A stretch of 13,581 nucleotides of DNA, taken from positions 1-13,581 of the forward strand of contig JAFAFF010000342.1 in the NCBI GenBank assembly GCA_023423605.1. The letters run 5' to 3'. The notes beneath the pieces are model-generated. The model worked only from the letters and a program-made list of their open reading frames with translations. It was not told the origin of the DNA and made no database searches. Below, one piece after another: positions 1 to 7,213 of this stretch. This stretch comes from Pseudomonadota bacterium. GTDB lineage: Bacteria; Pseudomonadota; Gammaproteobacteria; Xanthomonadales; Xanthomonadaceae. Position 1 is the stretch's first letter, and each line of letters opens with the position of its first letter. The position numbers and the translations under genes were made by a program.

Positions 1-2465
1 CCCCAGCGCACGGTCAGTTGTCCCTTCTCCTCGATCCCGCGGACCCACAGCCGGCTGGCCTGGCCAACCACGCCCACCACCTCACCGGCCTCATCGTACA
101 CGTCCACACCGAACGGCAGCGGGCTGCCATCGACCAGCGGCGCTTCGATCAGGGCACTACGGCCGCTGCTGGTGGGCACCACAAGTTTCACCACCGCTCC
201 GGCGGTGGGCACACCGACCACCGATGCCGTCTTCAGTTCCACATCCAGCGGCAGGCCGCGTGGATCAATGGTGACTTCGTTGCGCCGGAATGGCGTCATG
301 TAAGGCACCACGGCGTAACCATGTGCATTGGTCTTCACGCCTACCGTGCTGCCGATCATCGCACCGGCGGCGTCCGGCACCTGCACCAGCGCGATGGTAT
401 CGCCCATCTGCTGCGAGAACGCCACGCCATCGCGATGCGCGACCACGCCGCCGCTCGCTCCCAGGCTCAGGCCACGGCTGCCCGGCGAATGGCTGTAGCC
501 GGCAGTGACGTTGGCCATCGGCGCCTGGTAGCTGATGCCGGCATCGTAGCTGTTGCCCTGGCCGCTGTAGCGACTGGCGGCGGCGCTGTAGCTGCCCTGG
601 CGCTGTTCACCGAAGTTGCCGGTGATGCCCGCCCGCAGGTCATCGCGGCCGTCACCACGGCGGCTCAGGGCAGCATTCAGGCGCGGCGCGGAGGGGCGCG
701 CGCCCAGCGGCACGGTCAGGTTGAAGTACAGGCTGGTCCCTTCGCGTGCAGCGCTGCCACCCAGCGTGCGCTCCAGGCTGCGCTGCGCGGAAACGCTGTA
801 GCTGGCCACGCCGATGGCGTTGGAATAGCCGATAGCGAAATTGGTCCGCCGCCGGTCCAGGTTCCAGTAGTCGATGCTGCTGCCGCTGGCGTACAACGAA
901 CCCCCGCGCTCGCCAAGCTGCTGGTTGACGATCAGCTCCATGCGGCTGCGCTGGCGCGCGACGAGGTGGCCATCGCCGCCCGATGCGAGCTCCTGGCGCA
1001 TGCGCCCGGCCTCGTTGAGGGTCAGATAACCATCGGTGGAGTAACGATAGGCCGCCATCGAAAGCGTGGTATCGGTGGCCGCGATGCTCTTGCTGTAACT
1101 GAGCCGGTAGGACTGGCCCTGCATGCTGCGGCCGAAGCCCGCCAGTTCGCCCGGCAGCCGGGTTCGTGCGACCGTTACATCGCCCGAGAACGCACCCAGG
1201 CGCGTATTGAGCGCACCACCGGCAAGCACCGCCTGATAGCCGTCGCTTGCGGTAAGCCCGCCATAGCCGGTGAACCGGTTGCTGCTGCCACGACGCAGTG
1301 TGGCCTCCAGGAATGCCGGCTGATCATGCATCCAGTCATCGCGCAAGGTACCGGCGGTGAACGAGAAACGCTGCTGGCCAGCACGCAACAACTGCGGTAC
1401 CGCCGCAAAGGGCACGGTGAAACGCTGCACGCGGCCGTCGTCCTCGACCACTTCCACGTCCAGATCGCCGGCGTAGGCCGTTCCGTACAGATCGTTGATC
1501 TCGAAGGGACCCGCCGCCACGTTGGTCTGGTAGAGCACCTGTCCATGCTGGCGGATCAGAACACGTGCGTTGGTCTGCGCCACGCCGCGCACCACCGGCG
1601 CGTAGTCACGCTGCGAATCGGGCAGCATGCGCGGATCGGTGGACAGTCCAACGCCACGGAAGTTCACGCCCTCGAACAGGTCACCGCGCGTGGTGGATTC
1701 GCCGACCAGGAAATCGACACCCCAGGAACCGATGGAACGCTGCGCATACGTGCGTCCTGCACGATACTTCGTGCCGGCCTCGCTGGATTGGGAAAGATAG
1801 CCATCGTGGCGCAGGCGCCACGCGCCGACGTTGACGCCGGCATTGAGCATGGCGGTGGTGGATTGGCGCGCATAACCATTGCCACGCATGCGTTGATGGC
1901 TGATGCTGTAACCCAGCAGCGCGGCGTCGATGCCCTCGTCCCACAGTTCCGGGCTGACCCAGCCGCGCGGATCACGCGCGAGATAGGCCTGCGGAATGCC
2001 GATGTCCAGCAGCTGTTCGCCGGCATCGAAACGCACGGTCGCATCGGGAACGTAATGCGACAAGGCATCACAGAACGCCGTATCCGGCAGCGGCTTGAGT
2101 GCCTCCCCGGTGGCATCGGCCGCATCCTCCCGCGGCAGCCGCGCCGGGTCCACGCCCAGCACCTGCATGACCTGCGGCGACAGGCAGATGGATACCTCGC
2201 CGTTGTCGTCGGCGCGCAGTTCCACCTCGCGCCTGGCGACGATCACACCGTTGACGCGGATATCCGCGCTGTAGGTGCCCGGCAGGTCTTCACCGCGCTC
2301 GAAGCGGGTCAGGTCCAGGCTTCCCGCCTGCTCGCCCTGCAGGAACTGCGGATTGAACTCCACGTTCGGCGCCGCGCAGGCCACCGCCGGCAGCAACGCG
2401 GCCACCACGGCCGACGCCAGGCGACACGGCCGCACAGCAGGCGATGAGAGACGACGGGACGGCAT
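1..2465 (-). CDS. Fimbrial outer-membrane usher (PapC/FimD family), C-terminus cut by window edge
   Basis: This is the usher of the SMF-1-type chaperone/usher system, the outer-membrane pore that receives chaperone-subunit complexes and assembles them into a pilus. The ATG at 2465 follows a GGAGA Shine-Dalgarno 5 bases upstream. In total 821 codons are open to the left edge. A signal peptide ends near residue 31 (AVACA|APNVEF). The usher N-terminal domain follows (about 33-175, with VEFNPQFLQGE and DLTRFERGEDLPG). The beta-barrel carries the hallmark stretch at about 292-345: RGVAQTNARVLI, GPFEINDLYGTAYAGDLDVE and VEDDG. The last visible residues, GQLTVRW, match the usher C-terminal domain, where family members usually continue for about 15-30 residues, so little is missing. 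It lies 100 bp behind the chaperone gene in the same orientation. Family assignment is very secure. Assignment to SMF-1 rests on the neighbouring pilin. Confidence 0.95.
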   Translation of the reverse strand, partial: MPSRRLSSPAVRPCRLASAVVAALLPAVACAAPNVEFNPQFLQGEQAGSLDLTRFERGEDLPGTYSADIRVNGVIVARREVELRADDNGEVSICLSPQVMQVLGVDPARLPREDAADATGEALKPLPDTAFCDALSHYVPDATVRFDAGEQLLDIGIPQAYLARDPRGWVSPELWDEGIDAALLGYSISHQRMRGNGYARQSTTAMLNAGVNVGAWRLRHDGYLSQSSEAGTKYRAGRTYAQRSIGSWGVDFLVGESTTRGDLFEGVNFRGVGLSTDPRMLPDSQRDYAPVVRGVAQTNARVLIRQHGQVLYQTNVAAGPFEINDLYGTAYAGDLDVEVVEDDGRVQRFTVPFAAVPQLLRAGQQRFSFTAGTLRDDWMHDQPAFLEATLRRGSSNRFTGYGGLTASDGYQAVLAGGALNTRLGAFSGDVTVARTRLPGELAGFGRSMQGQSYRLSYSKSIAATDTTLSMAAYRYSTDGYLTLNEAGRMRQELASGGDGHLVARQRSRMELIVNQQLGERGGSLYASGSSIDYWNLDRRRTNFAIGYSNAIGVASYSVSAQRSLERTLGGSAAREGTSLYFNLTVPLGARPSAPRLNAALSRRGDGRDDLRAGITGNFGEQRQGSYSAAASRYSGQGNSYDAGISYQAPMANVTAGYSHSPGSRGLSLGASGGVVAHRDGVAFSQQMGDTIALVQVPDAAGAMIGSTVGVKTNAHGYAVVPYMTPFRRNEVTIDPRGLPLDVELKTASVVGVPTAGAVVKLVVPTSSGRSALIEAPLVDGSPLPFGVDVYDEAGEVVGVVGQASRLWVRGIEEKGQLTVRW

Positions 2466-2537
2466 GACTGTCTCCAACGGGGCACGGAGCCGCCCTGCCC
2501 GGCACGCGTCCCGGCAGGTGCGACGAAATGGAAAGGG

Positions 2538-2557
2538 CGGCGCCTGTGGCGGCGCCG
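2538..2557 (-). promoter_or_regulatory. Intercistronic hairpin between chaperone and usher
   Basis: A perfect 7-bp inverted repeat (CGGCGCC / GGCGCCG) with a 6-base loop starts 8 bp past the chaperone stop codon. No T-run follows on the minus strand, so it is not a standard intrinsic terminator. It could be an mRNA-stability or partial attenuation element that lowers usher output relative to chaperone. That role is inferred. Confidence 0.4.
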
Positions 2558-2565
2558 TCATTGCT

Positions 2566-3306
2566 TCAGTTCAACGGCACCGATTGAGCGACATTGCCGC
2601 CCTGGTCGTTGAGGAACTCGAACTGCACGTTTCCGCCTGCCGGCCGTGCCGAAAGGTCCTGCAGCGGATAGATTTCGCTGCCCAGTGGCGCGATCATCTG
2701 TGGATCGGTTGCGGCATGATCCACGCCCTTCACCCGCAGGCCGAGCCTGGCAAAGTGGACGTAGTACGGCGTGGGATTGGTGGCCTGCAGCGCCCAGCCC
2801 TGCTTCGCCGGCACCAGCGTCCACTGCAGCTTCTGCGGCGCCGAGGCTGCAGCATCCAGACCCTTGGGGCGGTAGATCAGCTTGATGCGTGTGCGCAGGC
2901 TGAACTGCAGAAAGTTTCCGGTGGATATTTCGCCTTCGCGGGGCGACGGTGGGATGTCGAGTACGTTGAGCCAGAAGATGCTCTCGCGGTCCTGCGGCAG
3001 GTCATTGCCCGCCAGCAGCACGCGCAGCGCCTGGCTCTTGCCGGCATCCAGCCGGAACACCGGCGGTCGCAGCACGAAGGGCGTCTTCGCCTCCTCCGGC
3101 CCCGCCAGCTTGTCGCCGTCGTCAGTCCACGCCTGGACCAGCGATGCCCGCTGGCCAACGTTCTCCACACGCACGGTGATCTCACGCTGGTTGCCGGGAA
3201 AAATCTGCCGGGTGCCGTGTACGATCACCTGTGCGTCGGCCGAGGCACTGGCGAACAGGGCACTTACCACTGCAAGACATGCAAATCCGATGCGGGACAG
3301 GTTCAT
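2566..3306 (-). CDS. Periplasmic pilus-assembly chaperone (PapD/FimC family)
   Basis: This 246-residue periplasmic chaperone folds pilin subunits by donor-strand complementation and delivers them to the usher encoded next. A signal peptide of about 25 residues (ASADA|QVIV) precedes two immunoglobulin-like domains. The two subunit-anchoring basic residues of the PapD family are visible: Arg33 in GTRQIFPG and Lys142 in RTRIKLIYRPKGL. Family motifs PPVFRLDAGKSQALRV (81-96) and DRESIFWLNVLDIPP (106-120) are intact. The F1-G1 segment between them is short, which points to the FGS class used for rod-like pili. The ATG at 3306 has GGAG 6 bases upstream. It sits 93 bp behind the major pilin gene and 100 bp before the usher. 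It is the only chaperone in the window and probably serves several of the four pilins nearby. Confidence 0.95.
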   Translation of the reverse strand: MNLSRIGFACLAVVSALFASASADAQVIVHGTRQIFPGNQREITVRVENVGQRASLVQAWTDDGDKLAGPEEAKTPFVLRPPVFRLDAGKSQALRVLLAGNDLPQDRESIFWLNVLDIPPSPREGEISTGNFLQFSLRTRIKLIYRPKGLDAAASAPQKLQWTLVPAKQGWALQATNPTPYYVHFARLGLRVKGVDHAATDPQMIAPLGSEIYPLQDLSARPAGGNVQFEFLNDQGGNVAQSVPLN

Positions 3307-3344
3307 GGGTCACTCCAGCGATGGCCGATTGGCCGGTTGGAGGC

Positions 3345-3362
3345 CGGGGCACTGGGGCCCCG
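3345..3362 (-). promoter_or_regulatory. Intercistronic hairpin between major pilin and chaperone
   Basis: A perfect 6-bp GC-only stem (CGGGGC / GCCCCG) with a 6-base loop lies in the 93-bp gap after smf-1. No T-run follows. In other chaperone/usher operons, stem-loops after the major pilin gene limit readthrough or protect the pilin mRNA, so that pilin far exceeds chaperone and usher. The same role here is inferred from position. Confidence 0.45.
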
Positions 3363-3399
3363 ACCAGTACGTCAGGATTCAACCGATGCGGTCAGGCGA

Positions 3400-3942
3400 T
3401 CAGTTGTAGTCCAGGGTGTACTGCACGTTGGACGACACGGCACCCGCGGTAGCCGCGCCGGTGGCGTAGTACTCGCCAGCGAATTCCACTTCCGCTACGC
3501 CGGTGGCCAGCGACACGCGCTGCGAGGCCCACGGAGCCGACAGGTTGATCTCGGCATCGTTGGCATCACGCAGGGCAACCTGGACATTGGTGGCGCCGGT
3601 GGCATCGGTGTTGTTCAGGCGGCCGTTGGCCTGGTCGGCATTGCGGTTGGGGTTCAGCTCCAGCGCGACGCTGTTGCCGGCGCACGGCTTGGCCGCGGTG
3701 CCGATCTGCACGGTGACCGGCGTCTTGCCGGCGGTGTTGCCAGCGGTGCCCAGCGAGGTGGTGGCCACGGTCGGCAGGGTGACGACCGGATCGGTGGCCG
3801 AGCCACCGGTGCCCGGAAAGGCGACCTCGCAGGTGGTGGCGGTGACTTCACCGTTGAAGGTGATGGTGCCGCTCTGCGCGAAGGCCGGGGCGGAAGCACC
3901 GAGGGCCAGGGCGGCCGACAGGGCGATGGCAAGCTTGCTCAT
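3400..3942 (-). CDS. smf-1: SMF-1-type major fimbrial subunit
   Basis: This is a 180-residue pilin, most likely the major structural subunit of SMF-1 fimbriae (adhesion and biofilm in S. maltophilia). The start is the ATG at 3942, with AAAGGA 6 bases upstream; an in-frame ATG at 3978 would place residues ahead of the signal peptide and is rejected. The signal peptide ends at residue 22 (APAFA|QSGT), leaving 158 residues, about 16 kDa and close to the reported 17-kDa SMF-1. The mature protein opens with GTITFNGEVTATTCEV. Cys38 and Cys87 can form the pilin disulfide. EYYATG and the terminal strand VQYTLDYN give the chaperone-binding tyrosine. It heads the pilin-chaperone-usher set and has its own leader of about 135 nt behind the upstream gene's terminator, so it is probably transcribed from its own promoter. 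I could not identify that promoter with confidence. Confidence 0.9.
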   Translation of the reverse strand: MSKLAIALSAALALGASAPAFAQSGTITFNGEVTATTCEVAFPGTGGSATDPVVTLPTVATTSLGTAGNTAGKTPVTVQIGTAAKPCAGNSVALELNPNRNADQANGRLNNTDATGATNVQVALRDANDAEINLSAPWASQRVSLATGVAEVEFAGEYYATGAATAGAVSSNVQYTLDYN

Positions 3943-4078
3943 GGAAAGTCCTTTGATGTTGGGTTGGATTGAAGACACGGCACGATCCGGTCTTGCGTTC
4001 GATGTCGGCCGGAAGGAGGTTGATTTCCCTCACCGACCAATCTATTCAAGGGGGCGCGCAGCGATAATCGGACGTGGA

Positions 4079-4118
4079 TTAAAAACGCCGTCCGGCACCG
4101 GAAATGCCGGATGGACGG
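4079..4118 (-). terminator. Intrinsic terminator after pilin 2
   Basis: On the minus strand, a stem made of CCGT/ACGG (with a 4-base bulge) plus a perfect CCGGCA/TGCCGG with a 7-base loop is followed by CG and five T residues, then AA. It lies 56-95 bp past the pilin 2 stop codon. It should insulate the smf-1-chaperone-usher operon from upstream transcription. It is the only structure in the window with a convincing T-run. Confidence 0.75.
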
Positions 4119-4173
4119 TCTCACGGAGCCCACCGGAAGGGGGCGTCAGGAGGGTCGCCGGTGATGGTTCGGT

Positions 4174-4716
4174 TTACGGGTACACCAGCGTGTATTCCAG
4201 TGGCGCCTGGAACAGGCCGGCAACGGCATCACCACCTTCGGCGTAGTACTCCGCATAGAAGGTGATGTCCGAACCATTGCCGCTGCCTGCGGCCACCGGC
4301 GATGCCCAACCCGCAGCCAGGTCTATCAGTGTGTCCTGGGCATCGCGCAGGCCCACCACCGCACTGGTGCCCGGAGCGGCCAGCGCCATGTTGGCCAGCC
4401 GCCCATTGTTGAGGTACGCGGAGCGGTTGGCGTTGAGCGCAAGCACTACCGCGCCACTGGAGCAGACCGGGTCGTTGCCGCCAATGTGCACCTGCACCGG
4501 CGTACGACCGGCACTGTTGCCCTCGGTCAACGAGATGGTGGCCACCGTAGGCAGGGTGATGGACGGATTGGTGCCGACCACGCCGTTGAACGAGACTTCA
4601 CAGGTCACCGAGGTGACTTCACCGTTGAAGGTGATGTTTCCGCTCTGCGCGTGCGCCGCAGAAGCGAGCCCTAGCGCAAGCAGCACGGAAGGCGCCGCGT
4701 TGACGATTTTTCTCAT
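4174..4716 (-). CDS. Fimbrial subunit, paralogue of the SMF-1 pilin (pilin 2)
   Basis: This 180-residue secreted pilin is a close paralogue of the next gene (smf-1) and exactly the same length. The ATG at 4716 has AAAGGA 8 bases upstream. The ORF could extend to 4749, but that adds residues before the signal peptide. The signal peptide ends at residue 23 (ASAAHA|QSGN). The mature start ITFNGEVTSVTCEV, Cys39 and Cys85, PTVAT, NNGRLAN, LRDAQD, AEYYAEGG and the terminal LEYTLVYP line up with smf-1 residue for residue in many places. It therefore keeps all features for chaperone binding and polymerisation. It is flanked by a 317-bp non-coding leader and an intrinsic terminator, so it looks like a single-gene transcription unit. 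It could be a minor or alternative pilin using the SMF-1 chaperone and usher. That role is inferred. Confidence 0.9.
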   Translation of the reverse strand: MRKIVNAAPSVLLALGLASAAHAQSGNITFNGEVTSVTCEVSFNGVVGTNPSITLPTVATISLTEGNSAGRTPVQVHIGGNDPVCSSGAVVLALNANRSAYLNNGRLANMALAAPGTSAVVGLRDAQDTLIDLAAGWASPVAAGSGNGSDITFYAEYYAEGGDAVAGLFQAPLEYTLVYP

Positions 4717-5033
4717 GAGGCATTTCCTTTGACATCCAGTGATCTGCAATGCCGGCGGGGAGGTCTTTTCCTCGCCGGCCGCGCCATCGTCCGGGACCGC
4801 ATCACGGCCACGTATCGGACGCGGCTGAACGCCGCAGACAAGCGGCGGGCGCTGGCCGGAAATGCACAGGAGGGCCGCTTATGTCCCGGAATCCAGCGTG
4901 TATCGCAGCCCGGACCCGCGCCGGTCGCGGACGCATTCCAAAGCACGAGGCGGGATGCGCCAGCGCCGTGCCCCACGGACAGCACGAAGGCGCCCATCCG
5001 GGACGCCTTCGTGGACTCCAGGCGACGAACGCC
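4717..5033 (-). other. 317-bp non-coding region between pilin 3 and pilin 2
   Basis: I see no convincing gene here; the open frame at 4997-4713 begins inside a hairpin and has no ribosome-binding site. The stretch holds a strong stem-loop just after pilin 3 (4983-5013). It also holds a copy of the 7-mer ATCGGAC (4814-4820, GTCCGAT on the coding strand) that recurs upstream of smf-1 and pilin 3, and the AAAGGA ribosome-binding site of pilin 2. It probably contains the pilin 2 promoter, but no clear -35/-10 pair stands out. Confidence 0.6.
4983..5013 (-). terminator. Strong stem-loop after pilin 3, possible terminator without T-run
   Basis: A perfect 10-bp inverted repeat (CACGAAGGCG / CGCCTTCGTG) with an 11-base loop starts 20 bp after the pilin 3 stop codon. 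It is followed by CTGTCC on the minus strand rather than a T-run. Position and stem strength suggest a transcript 3' end or an mRNA-protecting structure. Termination is less certain than at 4079-4118. Confidence 0.5.
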
Positions 5034-5582
5034 TCATGGATAGATCAGGTCGTACTGGGCCGATGTCACCACTGTACCGCCGGTGGCCGCGGCGGTAGCG
5101 TAGTATTCGGCCGCATAGCTGAGCGTCACCCAGCGGGTGGTGCCCGGGATGTCGCGCACCTGGGAATTGGCATTGGTGGCCAGATCGATATCCGGAGCAC
5201 CCGCACCCACCTCGGCGTTGCTGAGCACGATATCCACGTTCCCCGCCGTTCCGGTGTTGCTCAACCTGCCCTGCGCGTTGACATTGCCTGCGTTGCGAAA
5301 GCCCACCTGCACCCGTGGCGCCAGGCACGGCTCGGCGGCGCTGCCCACGATGATCTGCCAGGTGCGCCTGCCAGCGCGGGCGCCGGTGCTGGCCAGCGTG
5401 GTCGAGGGCACCGGTGCGAGCACAACCGTGCCATCGCCACCGGCTGAGCCACCGTTGGCCCTCACCGACACCGAACACGTCGTGGAGAGCAGATTGCCGG
5501 AAAAATTGACGGTGGTCTGCGCGTGGCCATTCCCGGCCGTTGCCAGCAGCAGACCTGCCAGCGTGATCATTCGGACGTACAT
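5034..5582 (-). CDS. Fimbrial subunit (pilin 3)
   Basis: This is a 182-residue secreted pilin. The chosen start, ATG at 5582, has GGAG 6 bases upstream; an internal ATG four codons later is the alternative. The signal peptide ends near residue 21 (GNGHA|QTTV). The mature protein begins TTVNFSGNLLSTTCSV. Cys36 and Cys86, AAEYYATAA and the terminal AQYDLIYP are the standard pilin features. It resembles pilin 4 (7865-8398) more than smf-1: both share an A-GRL-N-GTA-NVD core and a D-I-DL-N-NSQ segment. It lies 125 bp downstream of hslU in the same orientation with no obvious terminator between, so hslVU transcripts could run into it. A 6-bp hairpin overlaps its ribosome-binding site. Whether it is a minor subunit, a terminator subunit or an alternative rod protein cannot be told from sequence. 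Confidence 0.88.
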   Translation of the reverse strand: MYVRMITLAGLLLATAGNGHAQTTVNFSGNLLSTTCSVSVRANGGSAGGDGTVVLAPVPSTTLASTGARAGRRTWQIIVGSAAEPCLAPRVQVGFRNAGNVNAQGRLSNTGTAGNVDIVLSNAEVGAGAPDIDLATNANSQVRDIPGTTRWVTLSYAAEYYATAAATGGTVVTSAQYDLIYP

Positions 5583-5590
5583 GCGATTCT

Positions 5591-5608
5591 CCGGGCTGCG
5601 TCGCCCGG
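5591..5608 (-). promoter_or_regulatory. Hairpin covering the pilin 3 ribosome-binding site
   Basis: A perfect 6-bp stem (CCGGGC / GCCCGG) with a 6-base loop is present, and its 3' arm contains the first GG of the GGAGA Shine-Dalgarno sequence of pilin 3. When folded it should hinder ribosome loading, so translation may be low or conditional. The effect is inferred from base pairing only. Confidence 0.4.
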
Positions 5609-5707
5609 CATGGCGCGCTTCTCCGGCGAGGGTAGGCATGCATCGCGCCCGCGACCATCGGACCCGGCTGATCCTGCAGAAAGGCAGCCTTGCGGCGGCC
5701 TCGTGGG

Positions 5708-7081
5708 TTACAGGATATAGCGGCTCAGGTCCGGGTCCTTGACCAGTTCGCCCAGGTGCTTGTCCACGTAGGCAGCATCGACGGCGATGGTTTCGCCATC
5801 ACGATCCGGCGCTTCGTAGCTGAGCGAATCCAGCAACCGCTCCAGCACCGTATGCAGGCGGCGGGCACCGATGTTCTCCTGGCGTTCGTTGACCTGGAAG
5901 GCAATACCGGCAAGGCGGTCCACCGCCTCTTCGGTGAAGTTCACCTTGACGCCTTCGGTAGCCAGCAGCGCCTCGTACTGCTTGGTAAGTGCAGCCTTCG
6001 GCTCGGTGAGGATGCGCACGAAGTCATCCTTGGTGAGCGCGCCAAGCTCCACGCGTATCGGGAAACGCCCCTGCAGTTCGGGGATCAGGTCGCTGGGCTT
6101 GGCCAGGTGAAACGCGCCGGAGGCGATGAACAGGATGTGGTCGGTCTTCACCGTGCCGTACTTGGTGGACACGTTGGAGCCTTCCACCAGCGGCAGCAGG
6201 TCGCGCTGCACGCCTTCGCGCGATACATCGCCGCCGCCCACATTGTCCCCGCGCTTGGCGACCTTGTCGATTTCGTCGATGAACACGATGCCGTGCTGTT
6301 CGCATGCCTCGATAGCGGCCACGCGTACATCGTCTTCATTGACCAGCTTGCCGGCTTCTTCCTCCACCAGCAACGGCCGTGCCGCCTTGATCGCCAGCGT
6401 GCGCTTGTTCGATTTCGCACCGCCCAGGTTGGCAAACATGGATTTCAGCTGCTGGCCCATTTCCTCCATGCCCGGCGGCGTCATGATGTCCATGCTGACG
6501 TTGGCGGCGATATCCAGTTCGATCTCGCGGTCATCCAGCTCGCCATTGCGCAACATGCGGCGGAACTTGATGCGGGTTTCATTGTCCTGCGCGGATGGTT
6601 CGTTGCGCGCGGCCTCCGGATCGAAACCGATGCCGCCGCTGCGGCGCGGCAGCAGCGCATCCAGGATGCGGTCTTCGGCGCGTTCCTCGGCCTGGTTGCG
6701 CACGCGTGCCTTGGCCTGTTCCCGGTAGAGCTTGACGGCGGTATCGGCAAGATCGCGGATGATCTGCTCGACATCCTTGCCTACGTAGCCGACCTCCGTG
6801 AAGCGGGTGGCTTCCACCTTCACGAACGGCGCCTTTGCCAACGTCGCCAGACGGCGGGCGATCTCGGTCTTGCCGACGCCGGTGGGCCCGATCATCAGGA
6901 TGTTCTTGGGCATCACTTCATCACGCAGTTCGGCCGGCAGCTGCATGCGGCGCCAGCGGTTGCGCAGGGCAATGGCAACGGCGCGCTTGGCATCGTGCTG
7001 GCCAACGATATGCCGGTCCAGCTCCTGCACGATTTCGCGCGGGGTCATGGTGGCGGAGGAAACTTCGATCTTCTGCGACAT
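5708..7081 (-). CDS. hslU: ATP-dependent protease ATPase subunit HslU (ClpY)
   Basis: HslU is the AAA+ unfoldase that feeds protein substrates into the HslV peptidase in the cytoplasm. The protein has 457 residues from the ATG at 7081; an upstream in-frame ATG at 7120 falls among repeat sequence and is not favoured. Visible motifs are [16 protein letters not shown] at 13-28, Walker A GPTGVGKT at 65-72, the pore loop GYVG at 98-101, Walker B IVFIDEID at 265-272 and QGRFPIR at 337-343. The I-domain fills about 110-240. The C-terminal tail DLSRYIL matches the conserved peptide that docks into HslV and activates it. The ribosome-binding site is weak. It lies 132 bp downstream of hslV, a wide gap for these partners (they nearly abut in E. 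coli), and that gap holds two palindromic repeats. It is probably co-transcribed with hslV from the sigma-32 promoter. Confidence 0.98.
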   Translation of the reverse strand: MSQKIEVSSATMTPREIVQELDRHIVGQHDAKRAVAIALRNRWRRMQLPAELRDEVMPKNILMIGPTGVGKTEIARRLATLAKAPFVKVEATRFTEVGYVGKDVEQIIRDLADTAVKLYREQAKARVRNQAEERAEDRILDALLPRRSGGIGFDPEAARNEPSAQDNETRIKFRRMLRNGELDDREIELDIAANVSMDIMTPPGMEEMGQQLKSMFANLGGAKSNKRTLAIKAARPLLVEEEAGKLVNEDDVRVAAIEACEQHGIVFIDEIDKVAKRGDNVGGGDVSREGVQRDLLPLVEGSNVSTKYGTVKTDHILFIASGAFHLAKPSDLIPELQGRFPIRVELGALTKDDFVRILTEPKAALTKQYEALLATEGVKVNFTEEAVDRLAGIAFQVNERQENIGARRLHTVLERLLDSLSYEAPDRDGETIAVDAAYVDKHLGELVKDPDLSRYIL

Positions 7082-7110
7082 GGATAGGCTCACGGATGGG
7101 TTATCGGCGA

Positions 7111-7129
7111 TGCCGGCCACCGACCGGCA
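7111..7129. repeat. REP-like palindrome (SMAG-related) in the hslV-hslU gap, copy 1
   Basis: TGCCGG and CCGGCA form a 6-bp stem around CCACCGA. It lacks a GTAG head but shares the stem sequence and the trailing AAC of copy 2, which lies 8 bp away in the same direction. It is probably a degenerate SMAG-type element, and the pair forms a direct-repeat dimer. Confidence 0.55.
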
Positions 7130-7137
7130 ACGTCACG

Positions 7138-7160
7138 GTAGTGCCGGCCTCTGGCCGGCA
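7138..7160 (+). repeat. SMAG-type GTAG palindrome in the hslV-hslU gap, copy 2
   Basis: GTAG is followed by a perfect 8-bp stem (TGCCGGCC / GGCCGGCA) with a TCT loop. This matches the S. maltophilia SMAG layout of a GTAG tetranucleotide next to a short stem-loop. In the hslVU transcript it would form a stable hairpin between the two cistrons and could affect the HslV:HslU ratio or mRNA decay (inference). Confidence 0.75.
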
Positions 7161-7213
7161 ACCAGGAATACAGGCCGGGCCGGCGGCGTTGACGACCAAC
7201 GGCCATCGACACC

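Noticed and set aside
18..2447. 809-codon open frame on the plus strand
   Set aside because: It runs exactly in register opposite the usher codons, has no family-like sequence (rich in His, Gln, Arg, Ala) and is explained by high-GC codon usage on the other strand.
2275..3972. 565-codon plus-strand open frame across usher, chaperone and pilin
   Set aside because: It spans three well-supported minus-strand genes and two intergenic gaps and shows no domain or signal; it is an antisense shadow.
4021..4060. sigma-70 promoter for smf-1 based on TTGAAT
   Set aside because: No acceptable -10 lies at 16-18 bp spacing, so I could not support a specific promoter.
4713..4997. 94-codon minus-strand frame between pilin 3 and pilin 2
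   Set aside because: It begins inside a stem-loop, has no ribosome-binding site and runs into the pilin 2 start in another frame; composition is Arg/Ala-rich noise.
5690..7087. 465-codon plus-strand open frame opposite hslU
   Set aside because: It mirrors hslU codons throughout and has no independent support.
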